Shown: positions 22,351-34,099 of the stretch, piece after piece
How the letters are laid out: each line of letters begins with the position of its first letter
How positions within the stretch are numbered: the first letter of the stretch is position 1
Assembly: GCA_043228905.1 (NCBI GenBank)
Contig: JBHGNT010000012.1
Coordinates: 4,216,001-4,280,000 of the forward strand
Direction of reading: 5' to 3'
Length of the DNA: 64,000 nt
Source of the DNA: Azolla caroliniana
Lineage: Eukaryota; Polypodiophyta
Program-made: the position numbers and the translations under genes
Notes under the pieces: model-generated
Told to the model about the DNA's origin: nothing
Database searches by the model: none
Seen by the model: only the letters and a program-made list of their open reading frames with translations

Positions 22351-23190
22351 TTATCCTTTTGCTCACAATTTTCCTGTGTCCACTGACCCTTGAAATTTTG
22401 TCGCCACTTCAGGAAGAATCTTTCTACACCCTTCCACACATATGTACGTGGTTTTTCACTCCAAATAAACAAATCAAAGTATTGCACAACCCACACTAGA
22501 AATTGATTCGCGTCCCTCCTTGGCTGCGTATATCACACACTCATCAGGACTTTATCAAGATCCAAGATCAAGGCTCTTCTATCTTCTAATGGTTTAGGTT
22601 TCCATAATTGTAACTGACCTTGTGTTACACCAAGTATTGGTAGCATACGATCAATTTCAATCAACTCAGGTTCTGTCGACCCAATTGGTATCCTTTTGTT
22701 GAGTGACAAGCTCAACATTGAGTGCGTAATACGATGCGTAAACCGGAAGGCCATCAGTATGGTATTCCTCGTAAGGAATAATTTTGGGAGTTACTGTAGC
22801 AAGCTCATTTATGAGCATTCAAGTACTGTCAGTACTTGTGTCAGCCCGATAGTCAGGGCTTGTATATAAGGTGCTCACTAAGCACGAAGTATGTACAGAA
22901 CGGAGAACTATTATTTTGAAATAGATTTGAGTTGTATGCTCTGTCTCTGTCTCTCCCTCTCTCCATCTCCATCTCTGCGTTTTCAGTGTTTTACCGAATT
23001 GTCTTATTCTCCCAAACTGTGTACTCTGTGTCTTACGCACACGCTTCCACACAACGTATTCTTTCACACCTTTTCCTCTTCAAACCCTTGGTCGACTGTG
23101 TCATTGTGTTTGCTTCACCTTGTCTTGTTGTTGTGCAGTCATTGGGCTTGGCTTCACACTATTTCTCTCTTGTATAGTTGATTGTGTCAT
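22351..23190 (+). other. Spacer with a possible LTR fragment
   Basis: About 22820-23130 has LTR-like order: TGTCAGTACTTGTGTCAGCC, a TATA-like TTGTATATAAGG at about 22858, a pyrimidine-rich leader, then ACACAACGTATTC. No partner LTR, primer site or protein domain was found, so this is weak. A short minus-strand frame at 22533-22754 is not recognised. Confidence 0.25.
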
Positions 23191-23517
23191 CAGTCCTAGC
23201 ATTACCTTTGTGCATGTAGATAAGTCTCCTCTAGTCAATATCAGCCCACTAGTATCACATGTTGCATCTACCTGCAAAATCAGATCATTTGTGCAACATG
23301 CTTGATCTACTTGCGTGACTAGATCATTTGTGTCAGTTGCTAAATCTACTTTCAAGATGGGGCCCTCTAAACACGTAGCAACATCAATAGTTTCCACATT
23401 GTCATCGGCCTTATGAGCAATAGATTCAAACCCTTTAGACTCTGCAACATCAGAAAACACCAACATATTCGCACTCACAAAGTAGCTAACAGTCTCACAA
23501 AACAACATAATGAACAT
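23190..23517 (-). pseudogene. Unrecognised repeat-bearing ORF
   Basis: A minus-strand frame of about 110-138 codons. Its middle holds three diverged 13-residue repeats (VDLATDTNDLVTQ, VDQACCTNDLILQ, VDATCDTSGLILT), that is, a 39-bp repeat. The flanks are acidic and resemble in composition the last exon of the gene to the right (AESKGFESIAHKADDNVETI). It might be a downstream exon or a separate gene fragment. I see no start or stop signal that decides this and no known domain. Confidence 0.3.
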
Positions 23518-23711
23518 GAAATATTCTGCAACAAAATAATAATATTATTTTAATCTCCATCATAGAGTTCCATTACATAATGTGGATCAAGCAACAACCA
23601 ATCTGAGGTTTTACTTGTCCAAATAGATCATAGAAAATCTTCATAATTTTCTAGGAAAATAGCTAACAATCATATCCCACTAATCAGTAATTAGCAGTAA
23701 TTAGCTCCAAT

Positions 23712-23840
23712 TCAAGAGCCCCTTGACCGAGTAATTGGTCTTGTCCCCAATTGTGGCCCCTTCTTCAGCCTTTTTCTAGCCGGTTTCCCATTTAGCCTTG
23801 CTTCTTTCACCCATTGCGCAAGTGTGTCCTCCTCCAACAT
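23712..23840 (-). pseudogene. Last exon of the unrecognised gene, part left of the foldback element
   Basis: On the minus strand this continues the frame of 26920-27325 after removal of the foldback element. It reads LEEDTLAQWVKEARLNG, then a basic cluster (KPARKRLKKG) that could act as a nuclear localisation signal, and ends at a stop at 23712-23714. The target-duplication word GGAGGACAC (minus strand, 23824-23832) pairs with GGAGAACAC at 26920-26928. One base differs and the codon phase is the same. It is the inferred C-terminus of the protein. Confidence 0.5.
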
Positions 23841-26800
23841 GTTCGCGTTCACAAGTGGAAGGATCGCGCCCAAATGGAAGGATAAGGAATATTCCATATG
23901 ATTTTAGGGCTTTTTTGGTCATTTCACAAAACACCTTGATACCAGTATCACATGTTCTCAAAAACTTGATGAAAAAGCTAAAATTTTCACCATTTGGTAG
24001 ATTTGAAAAATGCCAAATTTTGGCCAAATACGAAAAGTGAAAGGAGAAATTACAACTAGTAGTATTTTAGATCCTAACGAAATCATAAGCGAAAGATTTC
24101 AAAACAATCAACTTTTTCATTTCATTTGATAAAATGTTGTCTAAATTTCTTATATATGGTTGCACAAAAAATACATTTAGGAGTTATTTGCATCACTATC
24201 ATCATTCCTTTCATGAGAATCACTACTATAGCTAATATACAATTGTGACTCTTCCTCCTCATTTTCAAATGTACCAATCAAATCATTGTCTTCACTAAAT
24301 GGTGTCTCCAATTGTGTGCACTAAATCTTGTTCGCCTTCAATCTGAGATATCTTCTAGTCTTGGTAATATCTTTTTTATTATGTCTATTGTTGTCGTCCT
24401 TAAACATCCAACTTTTGTCAGTGTAAAGTCATACACAATGATATCCACCTCACTAATGTCAATGATAGATGTATTACAAAAGTTTAATGCATCACCACGT
24501 CCAAAACTTTACCAATGTAGTATTGGTGCCCTAGGTCATGGCCATCTACATGTGTAGCTAGCTATTAATATCCCCACCTTGAGTTCTTGCAAGTTTCCTT
24601 GTCACCTGAGTTATGTTCGTGTTTTCATCCTTAGCTCCACATAAATGTTTCTATGTTGTAGATGAACCAAACTATGAAGATCAACATTAAGTGCTTTGAA
24701 GTGGTGATTAAGAACCCTGAGAATATTTTATAGAGCACGTAAATTGCATTTGCAAGGTTTAATTACCATCAACACAATTATTAATGGCTTTTTGTTAATC
24801 AATGAAGCACATGTTCACCATAAGGTTTCTTGTTATGCAACATACTTCTTTGCAATATGATGCATCTTTTTCTCTTGTAAAAATAGAGATTTTAGTACAA
24901 TTCGAGTTCATGTAACCCTAAACCTCTTTTATTTGAAAAAAAAGAAGATTTCTAAACATGAACTCCATACATTGTATCCAATTGATGTAAAAAACAAAGT
25001 TTTGATCATAATTACATACAATGTATCAAATTCATGTTCAAAGTTTTTTTCTATAATTTTAAAAAATAAAAAAATTGAGCTTGAGTTGATGAAAAATCCA
25101 GTTTTTTCACCGCAATTCAATACAATGCATAGAGTTCATGTTTAAAGTAATTTTTTAAAATTTTTTTAAATTGTTTTCAAATTTGTTTCAAATTTTTTGT
25201 TTTTTGGAAAAAAAATATTTTAACATGAATTCAATACATCGACTGGTAATGAAAACTATAGTTTTTTCATCACTTCGAAAAAAAAAAATTAAAAAAACAA
25301 AAAGACCCAAAATAAATAGAAAAAATAAAAAATAAAAAATAATACTTTAAACGTGAACTCGATACATTGTATCGAGTTCATCTTGAAAACTCTGTTTTTA
25401 AACATGAACTCGAATGTATCGAGTTCGTGTTGAAAATATGACTTTTCGACACGAACTCGATACATTCGTGTTAAAAACCCTATTTTTAAACACGAACTCG
25501 ATACATTGTATCGAGTTCGTGTTGAAAAACTCAGCTTTTTTATGTGAACTCGATGCAATGTATCGAGTTTGTGTTTAAAACATTTAAACACGAACTCGAT
25601 ACATTGTATCAAATTCATGTTGAAAAGTCAACTTTTCAACACGAATAGAGTTTTCAAGACCTAGTTGGTGTCAAAAAGCTGACATTTTGGCATGAATTCG
25701 ATACAATGTATCGAGTTCATGTTTAAAGTTTTTTTTCTATTTATTTTGGGTCTTTTTGGTTTTCTTTTTCTTTTAAGTTGAAGTGATAAAAAGACTAGAT
25801 TTTTCATTACAAGTCAATACAATGTATTGAATTCATGTTTAAAGTTTTTTTTCCAAATATATAAAAAATAAAAAATAAAATCACTGTAAACATGAACTAG
25901 GTACATTGTATTGAATTGTGATGAAAAATCTGGTCTTTTCATCAAGTCAAGTTCGATTTTTTTATTTTTTTATTTTTTAAAATTCGGGAAAAAAATCTTT
26001 GAACATGAATTTGATACGTTGTATGGAATTGTGATGAAAACTCTATTTTTTACATCAACTCAATACAATGTATGCAGTTCATGTTTAGAAATCTTCTTTT
26101 TTTTCAAATAAAAGAGGTTTAGGGTTTACATGAACTCGAATTGTACTAAAATCTCTGTTTTGACAAGAGTAAAAGATGCATATCGATGTTGTAAAGAAGT
26201 ATGTTGCACAACAAGATACCTTATGGTCAACATGTGCTTCCTTGATTAACAAAAATCCATTAATAATTGTGTTGATCGTAATTGAACCTTGTAAATGTCA
26301 TTTACTTCACAAATTTTGTAGGTGAGCTCTCAAAATGAAGAAGAGGAGAGCATTGTGGATTCCTTGATAATTATGTGATATGTTCAAATTGATATATAAA
26401 TTAACTTATATCTAAGTTTGGTAGTTTATGAATATCATCTACATTTTAGGAGTTATGGATTTATCAAAATTGTTTATGAATATTGTATACCTTTCTTGAG
26501 TTGTGAATTTATGGATGTTAATGAGCACTAAATTTATAGATGAGGGCATTAAGGATTACAATGTTACCTCTTATACTTCAAGTCTAACAATAGATGTAAC
26601 TTCCACTTCCGTACATCTTCTCGAGATGGTGAAACCATTAATCTTAACTTCTGCCTTAAGTTAACCATTGTGATTTTCTTTAAGTTAACTACATTTCATA
26701 TATGCAAACCATCAACGTTTAAACATTTATTGAAAAACTATACAATTTTAGAAATGATCATTTTGAAACTTGTTAAATCTCAAAAAATTAACAAATTTTA

Positions 26801-26919
26801 CATGTTATTTAAATCATGTGATACTGGTGTATCAAGTTTCTGAAAATCACCTAAAATCACAAGATTATAAAAGGAATCTATAAGTGGAATGCACGATCCT
26901 TCCACTTGTGAACGCGAAC
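23833..26919. mobile_element. Foldback element (long inverted repeat, MULE-like), about 3.1 kb
   Basis: The arms are inverted copies. GTTCGCGTTCACAAGTGGAAGG occurs at about 23841 on the + strand and on the minus strand from 26919. About 24740-25375 pairs with about 25690-26315 at high similarity, including a 45-bp stretch around AAAGAAGATTTCTAAACATG that is almost perfect. The centre (about 25340-25720) is made of short palindromic words around CGAACTCGATACATTGTATCGAGTTCG. It is flanked by a 9-bp direct repeat with one mismatch (GTGTCCTCC / GTGTTCTCC on the + strand). Nine-base duplications and long terminal inverted repeats are typical of Mutator-like elements. No transposase is present. Eight extra bases lie between the left duplication and the inverted repeat. 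Confidence 0.75.
25340..25720. repeat. Palindromic short repeats at the foldback centre
   Basis: Seven or more occurrences of CGATACATTGTATCGAGTTC and its variants. Each can pair with itself or with its neighbours because ACTCGATACATTGTATCGAGT is nearly self-complementary. They sit at the loop end of the long inverted repeat. Confidence 0.8.
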
Positions 26920-27325
26920 GTGTTCTCCGACAACCTTTCCATCGCCTCAACAACGGCTTGCACGTCAGCCATGTCTTGTGCTAGCTTTTCAAGTACAATG
27001 GGATCTAGTGGAACATCATCAACAGTTGGGCTCAGTGGGGTTGAATCAAGGTTTTGGGATTCGAAGAAATGTTGCATGAAGTGTTCAAAAATATTGTTGT
27101 TATGAACCTCAAATTTACATGTTGTTTCCAATATTTCATGGCTTTTCACAACATTGCTTAATTCAATACAATCTTCCAAAAGAATAGGGTGGAGCTGATC
27201 TCAAGGAGATGTGATAGCAAGACTCTTACTTTCACCCACGTTGCTAGCTATCTCCTCATCGATTGCAATGTCATCAGCACCGAACACCTCATGCAACCTC
27301 CTTAATCCATGAGATTCTACAACAA
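26920..27325 (-). pseudogene. Last exon of the unrecognised gene, part right of the foldback element
   Basis: The acceptor TTGTTGTAG at about 27319-27327 gives a first codon shared with the previous exon in the right phase. The product is acidic and helical: RRLHEVFGADDIAIDEEIA, then a TGA at about 27208. It then reads on in the same frame as DCIELSNVVKSHEILETT and ends VVEAMERLSEN at the foldback element. One premature stop and the insertion make it non-functional in this copy. No known domain. Confidence 0.5.
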
Positions 27326-27389
27326 CATGTCAACTAATTAGCGGCTTCTCTTGTGTTTTTCTATCACCTTAGCTGACAACTAAACATGG

Positions 27390-28125
27390 TAGCAGCTACT
27401 CTTGATACTGCTCGATACTACTACATCCTAGCTAATTAGCTACATCTTAGCTAATTAGTTATTCTACTTAAGTATGGTAGTAGCTAATTAGCTACCACTT
27501 AGCTAATTAGTTGCATTGTAGCTAATTAGTTGCATTGTAGCTAATTAGTTGTTGGACTATAGGCTGGAAGTAGCTAATTAGTTATTCTTCTTAACTACGG
27601 CAGTAGCTAATTAGCTACCAATCTTGATATGCTTAGCTAATTAGCTGCTAGACTATAGATTGATCGTAGCTAATTAGCTACATCTTAGCTAATTAGTTAT
27701 TCTACTCAAGTGGTAGTAGCTAATTAGCTTCTAGACTATAGGCTGGCAGTAGCTAATTAGCTACATCTTAGCTAATTAGCTATTCTTCTTAACTATTGTA
27801 GTAGCTAATTAGCTACCACTCTTGATATTGCTTAGCTAATTAGCTAAGATGTAGCTAATTAGTTGTTGGACTATAGATTGGAAATAGCTAATAACTACAT
27901 CTTAGCTAATTAGCTATTCAACTTAAGCATGGTAGTAGCTAATTAGCTACCACTTAGTTAATTAGCTACATTGGCTGCTAGGTTATAGGCTAGCAATAGC
28001 TAATTGGCTACATCTTAGCTAATTAGCTAGTCTTCTTAACTATGGCAGTAGTTAATTAGCTACCACTCTTGATAATGCTTAGCTAATTAGCTACATCTTG
28101 GCTAATTAGTTATTGTACTTAAGCA
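27390..28125. repeat. Palindromic minisatellite array 2, unit TAGCTAATTAGCTAC, filling an intron
   Basis: Over thirty copies of the same palindrome as at 13690-14425, here interspersed with TATAGGCTGG(C/A)AG and TTCTTAACTA(C/T)GGCAG words in a higher-order pattern. The donor G|GTAAAA at about 28135 and the acceptor TTGTAG| at about 27319 flank it with matching codon phase, so it lies inside an intron of the minus-strand gene. Confidence 0.9.
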
Positions 28126-29484
28126 ACAATTTTACCTATCAGTTTTCTCCACTCATCTGGAAGAGTTGTATTGCAATCCCCCAAACAGACTACAGCAATG
28201 CGACAGGCATATTGAAAACAAACGATATGGTATGTGTGTTCGCATGGTCGTAGGTATACCAACAAAGTAGCAGTTTTGTCCTCTATGCCTAAGCCGCAAG
28301 CAATGCAACGTGCTTGAACAGTCAATATATCGTTGCTTGGTTCTTCTTCGTTTGGTATGGGAGCAAGAACGTTGAGGTCCGATTCTTGTCTGCTCCTTAC
28401 CATCCCCTCTACAAAATGTAGCAGTTTCTTAAAGGCAGCCAATTACCTATTCTTGACAGGAGTATTGTTCTTAGAACACAGTTGAGAAATTTACCAATAA
28501 ATCATTCGTTAATGAGGAAGATATAACAACAAGAAACAATAATCATTAACTTACTTGGGAGGTTCTCCAAATTGTAATCAGCGACAGTATTTACACCTAG
28601 AAGGTCCAGGTTCATTGAAAGAAGTTGGATCTTTGTCTGTAGTTGTATTTTCTGTTGGGGATCTAGCGGCCCCTCAATTTCGAGCTCATGTTGAGTAACC
28701 TGTTCTAGATAATGCCTCACTAAGCACATTTTCATGTACAAGGTATATATAACATGTTACATACTAGCAAAAAAATAGCAACCTGAATCTTATTTCTGAT
28801 TGTTGTCACTGCCAAAGTGACTTTGCTTTTCATTGCAGCAGCCAATGTTGCTTTCTCTAAATCAGTCTTTGTTGCCTCCAATGTCTCACAGGCTTCATGG
28901 ACATTTTTCAGAATATAGCTAATCAATGTCTCACCTGTATCATCAACATTGGTTTTCATTGTATTTCGGTGTGGTATAAACTTGCGGGTTTGTTGGGAGT
29001 GGGCAGTTGATGATGTGGGCAATTGCATCATCAACTGCCATTCTCCAGAATCTTGCCATTTTTTGTTGCAAGCTCCCCATCTTCCGGCATCGTTCTACCG
29101 ATGCCTCACCATAAATAGCCCAAGCTACCTTATACATTTCAGGGTCCGTTGCTTCCTTCGTTGTTTTGCAATACTCATATGTAAAAGCTCTGGTGAATGC
29201 AATGGACAGCTTGTTGTTGACCGGGATCTATTGATGTACTTTCTGGTGGAGCCTCATGCAGTCGTCATACAACTCCAGTCATACATGCTTGAGCTTCGCC
29301 TTGCCTTTCACTCTGGGCACTTATAGACTGACAACCAATCTACATCACTAATCAATTTGTTTGTTAAAACAACAGGGTCAATACCCTCTAGCAACAGACC
29401 ATATATGTTGTTAAAGTCCTCCTTTGCCTTGCAAAACTTTACAAAGTTTAGCACTCTAGCATATGGAGGAACGAGTCATCTGGA
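28119..29484 (-). pseudogene. Unrecognised multi-exon gene, upstream exons with a RING-like zinc site
   Basis: The exons in order on the minus strand are as follows. About 29484-28784 ends CAG|GTTGCT. 28700-28555 starts after ...AACAG| and ends AA|GTAAGT. The next starts at about 28405 and ends G|GTAAAA near 28136. The first codes for a helical region (ILEGIDPVVLTNKLISDVDW; MYKVAWAIYGEASVERCRKM; ETLEATKTDLEKATLAAAM), broken by two stops near 29260 and 29225 and a frameshift near 28990. The third has a cross-brace-like Cys/His set: C-x2-C (CIACG), PCEHTYHIVC, then C-x4-C, as in RING-type fingers. Phases match at both internal junctions. I do not recognise the family. A DNA- or protein-binding role is only a guess. 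Confidence 0.5.
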
Positions 29485-30640
29485 TTAAAATATCAATACA
29501 TGTTACCTCTGCTCTACTGGGACATGTATATTTAGAGCCATAATTGGTAGGGAAGAATCAAAAATAAAAAATCAGCCACATTCACCCAAATCCTAAATCA
29601 AGTTTGGGGGAAGTTTGCAAACACACAGCCATTGAAGTCAGAAATGTGAATTGGTACAAAATTCCACATTAAATCAGAAATCAACCGCTTAAAAAATCAG
29701 AAACCCTATTCAAAAACTTTAATCAGAAACCCTAATCAGACATCAACCACTTAAGGAAATTAGAAACCCTAATCTAAAATATGTATGAAATCAACCCTAA
29801 TCATAATTGGTAGGGAAGAATAAAAAATAATTAGAAATCAACCGCTTAAAAAATCAAAAACCTTAATAAGAAACCCTACTCAGAAATCAATCGCTTAAGG
29901 AAATCAGAAACCCTAATCTAAAATATGTATGAAATCAACCCTAATCATAACTTTTGTCAATCAGAAACACACATGCTGCTACACCCCGATCTTCGAGACA
30001 TCCTTGTTTGGGACTCCAACAACTTCGCCCTAATTGTTTTTCATAAAACATGAACAGGCAACAAAGTTACGGTTATTAGAAAGTAAAAAAAAAAAGATTT
30101 TTTAATGTGTCACTAATACATACTTGGACAAGGATCGAACTGATGTTGTGTTGTAGCTCTAAAGGTGCAATGTCAATATTAGAGTTTTTGTGCTGCTACA
30201 AGAGTTTCGTCTGCGTTCGTGCTCAGAGTACTCCATTTGTTTGGATTTCGAAGTCAAACTCACCCTAAACTAGAATTTGGTGACATTCAAGTCGAGTTTA
30301 GATGGGCACTGTTCCCCAAGTTCCACTACATCAAAAACCAAAGTTCAAAATTTTGAGCATTCTCATAAATTAAATGACATGTATTTAACTAATAAAACAT
30401 AAAATTTCGTAAATGATCCTCATGATTTGCCCACAAAAAACTTAGCTAAACAAATAGCTAAATGGCTATAGCCATTTTAATAGCTAATTAGCTATAATTG
30501 TGTTTCCACTCACATGCTTTTACCCTGAATCCTTTGAGTATCATGCTCCCATGTTTCAATAAGAAGTGTGATATTTGAGTCATCAGTGAACTCCTGTATG
30601 CCAAATCCCGCATTCCATGGGTATCCATTGCAATTCCAAA
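29485..30640. other. Spacer with AAACCCTAATC-type repeats
   Basis: 29560-29960 holds two imperfect copies of a block containing AATTGGTAGGGAAGAAT and AATCAACCGCTTAA with scattered AAACCCTAATC words. A short palindromic TAGCTAATTAGCTATA occurs near 30480. No gene recognised. Confidence 0.4.
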
Positions 30641-30649
30641 AAAATAGTA

Positions 30650-31534
30650 AAAAAAGGCGTCGGTTAGTCTCATAGGTCATGTGTCCCTATTTGCTTACAT
30701 TTTCATCTTTAGGCACATCCTTAACCTTATTTTTCAATCATTCTTCATATGCTTTACGACGAGTATTTTGTTGTGAGATAGTACGATCTTCGCTCACAAA
30801 GCATTGCATACCTTTGAGGTATACCCAACTATTTTCGAGTATGATCCCCCGCTTTGTATTATCTTTCATTGTGCATACAATAGGCATGTTTCCCAACTTG
30901 GTGTGCCCCATATACATTCACATCTGACATCCCATAATGCATGCTAAAAAAATTCACCAATGGCCTTTCCAAAGGATGCGGGTGTTTCCATACTCTCCTC
31001 TTTAATCCCATGGACGACAATGTTCTTTGATCATCGTTCACGTTCTTTCAATTCTCAGACATCTATGCTTTCTATATTCTTCTCTTGATGCATCACATGC
31101 ATATTAGATGATTTTGATACCACATCCCCACCACATACATCGGCCCATGACTTCGTTGTACATACATTTTTTATCTCACTTACATCCCTCCTCATTGTGT
31201 CCAATTTTTCTTCTTTTAATGCTTCCTTTAACTCAATCTTGTTATGGTGCTCATTTGTTTCGAAAGAAGCTCTTTTACATTCTTGAATCTCTTCTTCAAG
31301 TTTTGCAACCACTTGCTTAAGACTTTCATTCTCAATGACAACAATTTGGAGCTTAACATTCTGTTTCATTAACGTCCTAATCTCTCCACCTTGCTTGTTT
31401 ATGGTTTCTTGAAGAGAAATCAAGTGACTCATAAGCATTTTGTCCATTGCATTGGAATCAAGATTTGTTGGTGATCTCGGCTCATTATCAATCATACCCC
31501 CGAACTTTGCGGCAGCTTTACGAGTGTTTGCCAT
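30650..31534 (-). pseudogene. ORF1-like (nucleic-acid-binding) retroelement pseudogene
   Basis: The start ATG at 31534 gives MANTRKAAAKFGG, then a coiled-coil (LQETINKQGGEIRTL; KQVVAKLEEEIQECKRA) and KSWADVCGG, a 'SWADV' box often seen in LINE ORF1 proteins. The frame ends at 31055. Similarity of style continues in other frames to about 30690: a VYGAHQVGK-like segment, then KRSIILENSW-like and SEDRT-like segments resembling the RNA-binding half of ORF1 proteins. An upstream (GA)n run (31555-31605) makes the frame look longer than it is. It lies 3' of the LINE RT at 34-37 kb, so it is not that element's ORF1. Confidence 0.5.
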
Positions 31535-31553
31535 TGTAGGGACAACCCCTACA

Positions 31554-31554
<1 letters not shown>

Positions 31555-31605
<51 letters not shown>
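31555..31605. repeat. (GA)n microsatellite
   Basis: About 24 uninterrupted AG units. It is read as (SL)n in the overlapping minus-strand frame. Confidence 0.95.
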
Positions 31606-31610
<5 letters not shown>

Positions 31611-31675
31611 CCTTTCACTCGATATATAGCAACGTTTTTTGTTTGGTCTATATTTTGTTTTATATAGCAACCCAA

Positions 31676-34090
31676 AATAGGCTCAAAAGTTGGGACTATC
31701 TTTCACTTGGTCTAATTCTATTTTGCATAGCAATCAAATATACAGTCATAAGTCCTTCACACTTCTCTAGACCTACTCTCTTAGAATATAATCCTTATAA
31801 CTTTCTTTTTTGTTTCCCTTGAGTTCCTCTGTATATTGTTGCATTCATTCTAATATCTTTATAACATGAATGCGTATGCACAATAGTACCGATTGTAACG
31901 AATTTTCTCTTTTATCCGCCCAATTATAATTGCTCGTTTCCGAGCACCTTGACATTAAATTTGTAATCTTATCACCCTGTGCATATTTGTTAGTTTGAAC
32001 ACTATGATTGCCAAAACACCAAACAAATTATGATTGCATACATGGTTATGTGAAAGAAAATGTTGCAAAATCCTTTTTTTACTCGGCACGGTTTTGTTCC
32101 TTTTCGAGTGTTGGGTGTGCACACACTATCTACAGGAAATCCCCTGATCCCGACAAGAAGAAAAGTTGAAGGCTCATATTTGGAAGTTTCGAAGTCAAGA
32201 GGAAGCTTCAAAAGCATGGAATCAAAGGTTTGGACATCTGAAGGATGATTAATCAATCATGGTTTTCCTGAGGCATTTTGTATCATTAGAAGGAAAGGTC
32301 ATCATGTAGGGAAATGACACTTTTCTTGCATTAATTGTTCATTCATGAAAGGATGTATCATATAAACCTTACCCTTTGGGGGTAATATGATGAGAATAAA
32401 AGTCAAGATCAATCAAATACAGATTAGCCTTTGGGCTAAGTTGTTTTGGTGACAGATTCATGTGATGTAATTTGTCAAAGCCCACCCTAGTTTGAGTTAT
32501 TTCCATTGCAGCAATAGTAGTGAGGCTAATGCAAATTAGAAGCCTTACTAAAGAAAGCTACAAAATGCAATCATTCACAAAAAATTTCTTGAGTCTTGAT
32601 GTTTTGCACTATCCCTATCCTATTCTAGAATTCGATATCTTCCTTGTATAGTGGATGTAGAGAGTTGGTGTTTCGTACTCGTATCTCATCGCCCCTTCGA
32701 TATTGTATAATTGGATATCTTTCTACTAATTTTGTCAAGAGTGACCCAATGTTTTGTGCTATCTCTATTTATCATCCCTTATATATTTCTAGAATTAGAT
32801 CTTTCTCAGAAAGGTGTTCTAGTGATTTGTGCATGTAATCTTTTGCATGGCTCAAATGAAAAAAAAAAATTGGTAAACATGGAAAATTGTTAACAAGCAT
32901 GTGTATGTCCATATCAGCATTCAATTAAGTAAATGTTCTGAATCTTGTTAATCAGCAAAATTAATCGAGTGGTTTATTGAAAAAAATATTAATTGCCATT
33001 GGCATATAGGGATCCCAATAATTATGCTCCCATACTATGCTTCATTATGTTAGTTCCAATGAAAGTGTGTTTATCCCTTCTTTTGACCCTGAAGTCATGA
33101 GTTTAGATGCTACATGTAAATTTCCATATATAATCATTGACATGAGCCAAACAACTTCTCGTCCATCATTTAATTCTTTAAACTTGATATGTGTTTTATT
33201 AGAGTGATCAACATAGTTACTCTAAAACATTTCCTTATTCCCTAGGTAGACTTGGTTTTTGTGGCAAGGAACAATGGTTTATTACAGATGTAATAAATAG
33301 AGAGGCATGTTCCCACATGCTGTTTGTGAAAGTTGGAACAAACCAACAAACACTATATATTATAATCATGTTGAATTTTGTTGTGGCTTCATCAATAAAA
33401 ATTCTTGGGAAATTGAGTTTTGGCATTGTTGTTTAGATATCTTCAATGTCAAAATTTTGTTTTTTTGGATTGTAATTTGTATGACGAGTGTCCATAACTT
33501 ATAATTATCTTGCATTATTTCACATTCACCCTTCTTTGGAGAAGAGAAAATGAACATAGTCATCTAGTCGTTTAACACTCTTATTTACCTTTCATGGATC
33601 ATTTAAATGGTGAAACGTTTCATACTCGTAAATTTAACGCCAAGATTCCTTTCTTGACTTGCACACATCTCTTAACTCCAAAAAGTGTTATTTTTTATCA
33701 TTTCTTTCTTGGTAAATATATTATATTCAATTAATTTTATGTTCTATTACATCATATGAGTTCAAACTCAATTATTTATGGGTTCATGAAGTTTCATTTG
33801 AATAGTTTAGAGTTCAAATTCCCCTTCATATCAAGTGTTATTATAATCATGAGCGTCCATTATCAATAATTATCTTGGATTTGTATTGTCATCTTGTTTT
33901 AATATATACACTACTTTTTTCTCTTGATCTTTTCCCTCAATATTGTTTGCGATATATTTGTTCCCTCAATTTCTTTTATATTTAAATACATGGATTTGCA
34001 TGTGTGTAAGCTTCTTCTTCTTCTTCTTTTTTCCAAAAAAAAACTCCTTCCATTAGTTATAAAATTTTACATATGAGATTAATATATCTA
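31676..34090. other. AT-rich intergenic stretch
   Basis: No supported gene or RNA. Two loosely similar blocks, TTTTGCACTATCCCTATCC (about 32603) and TTTTGTGCTATCTCTATTT (about 32752), are the only repeats I noticed. A TTCTTCTTC run at 34009-34027 abuts the LINE remnant. Confidence 0.35.
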
Positions 34091-34099
34091 AATCCCTGT

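Noticed and set aside
22820-23130. Definite LTR
   Set aside because: It has a TATA-like box and leader but no partner, primer site or duplication. It is kept only as a weak possibility inside a spacer entry.
31534-31675. N-terminal extension with (SL)n ahead of the ORF1-like Met
   Set aside because: It is a translation of a (GA)n microsatellite. The ATG at 31534 begins the protein-like part.
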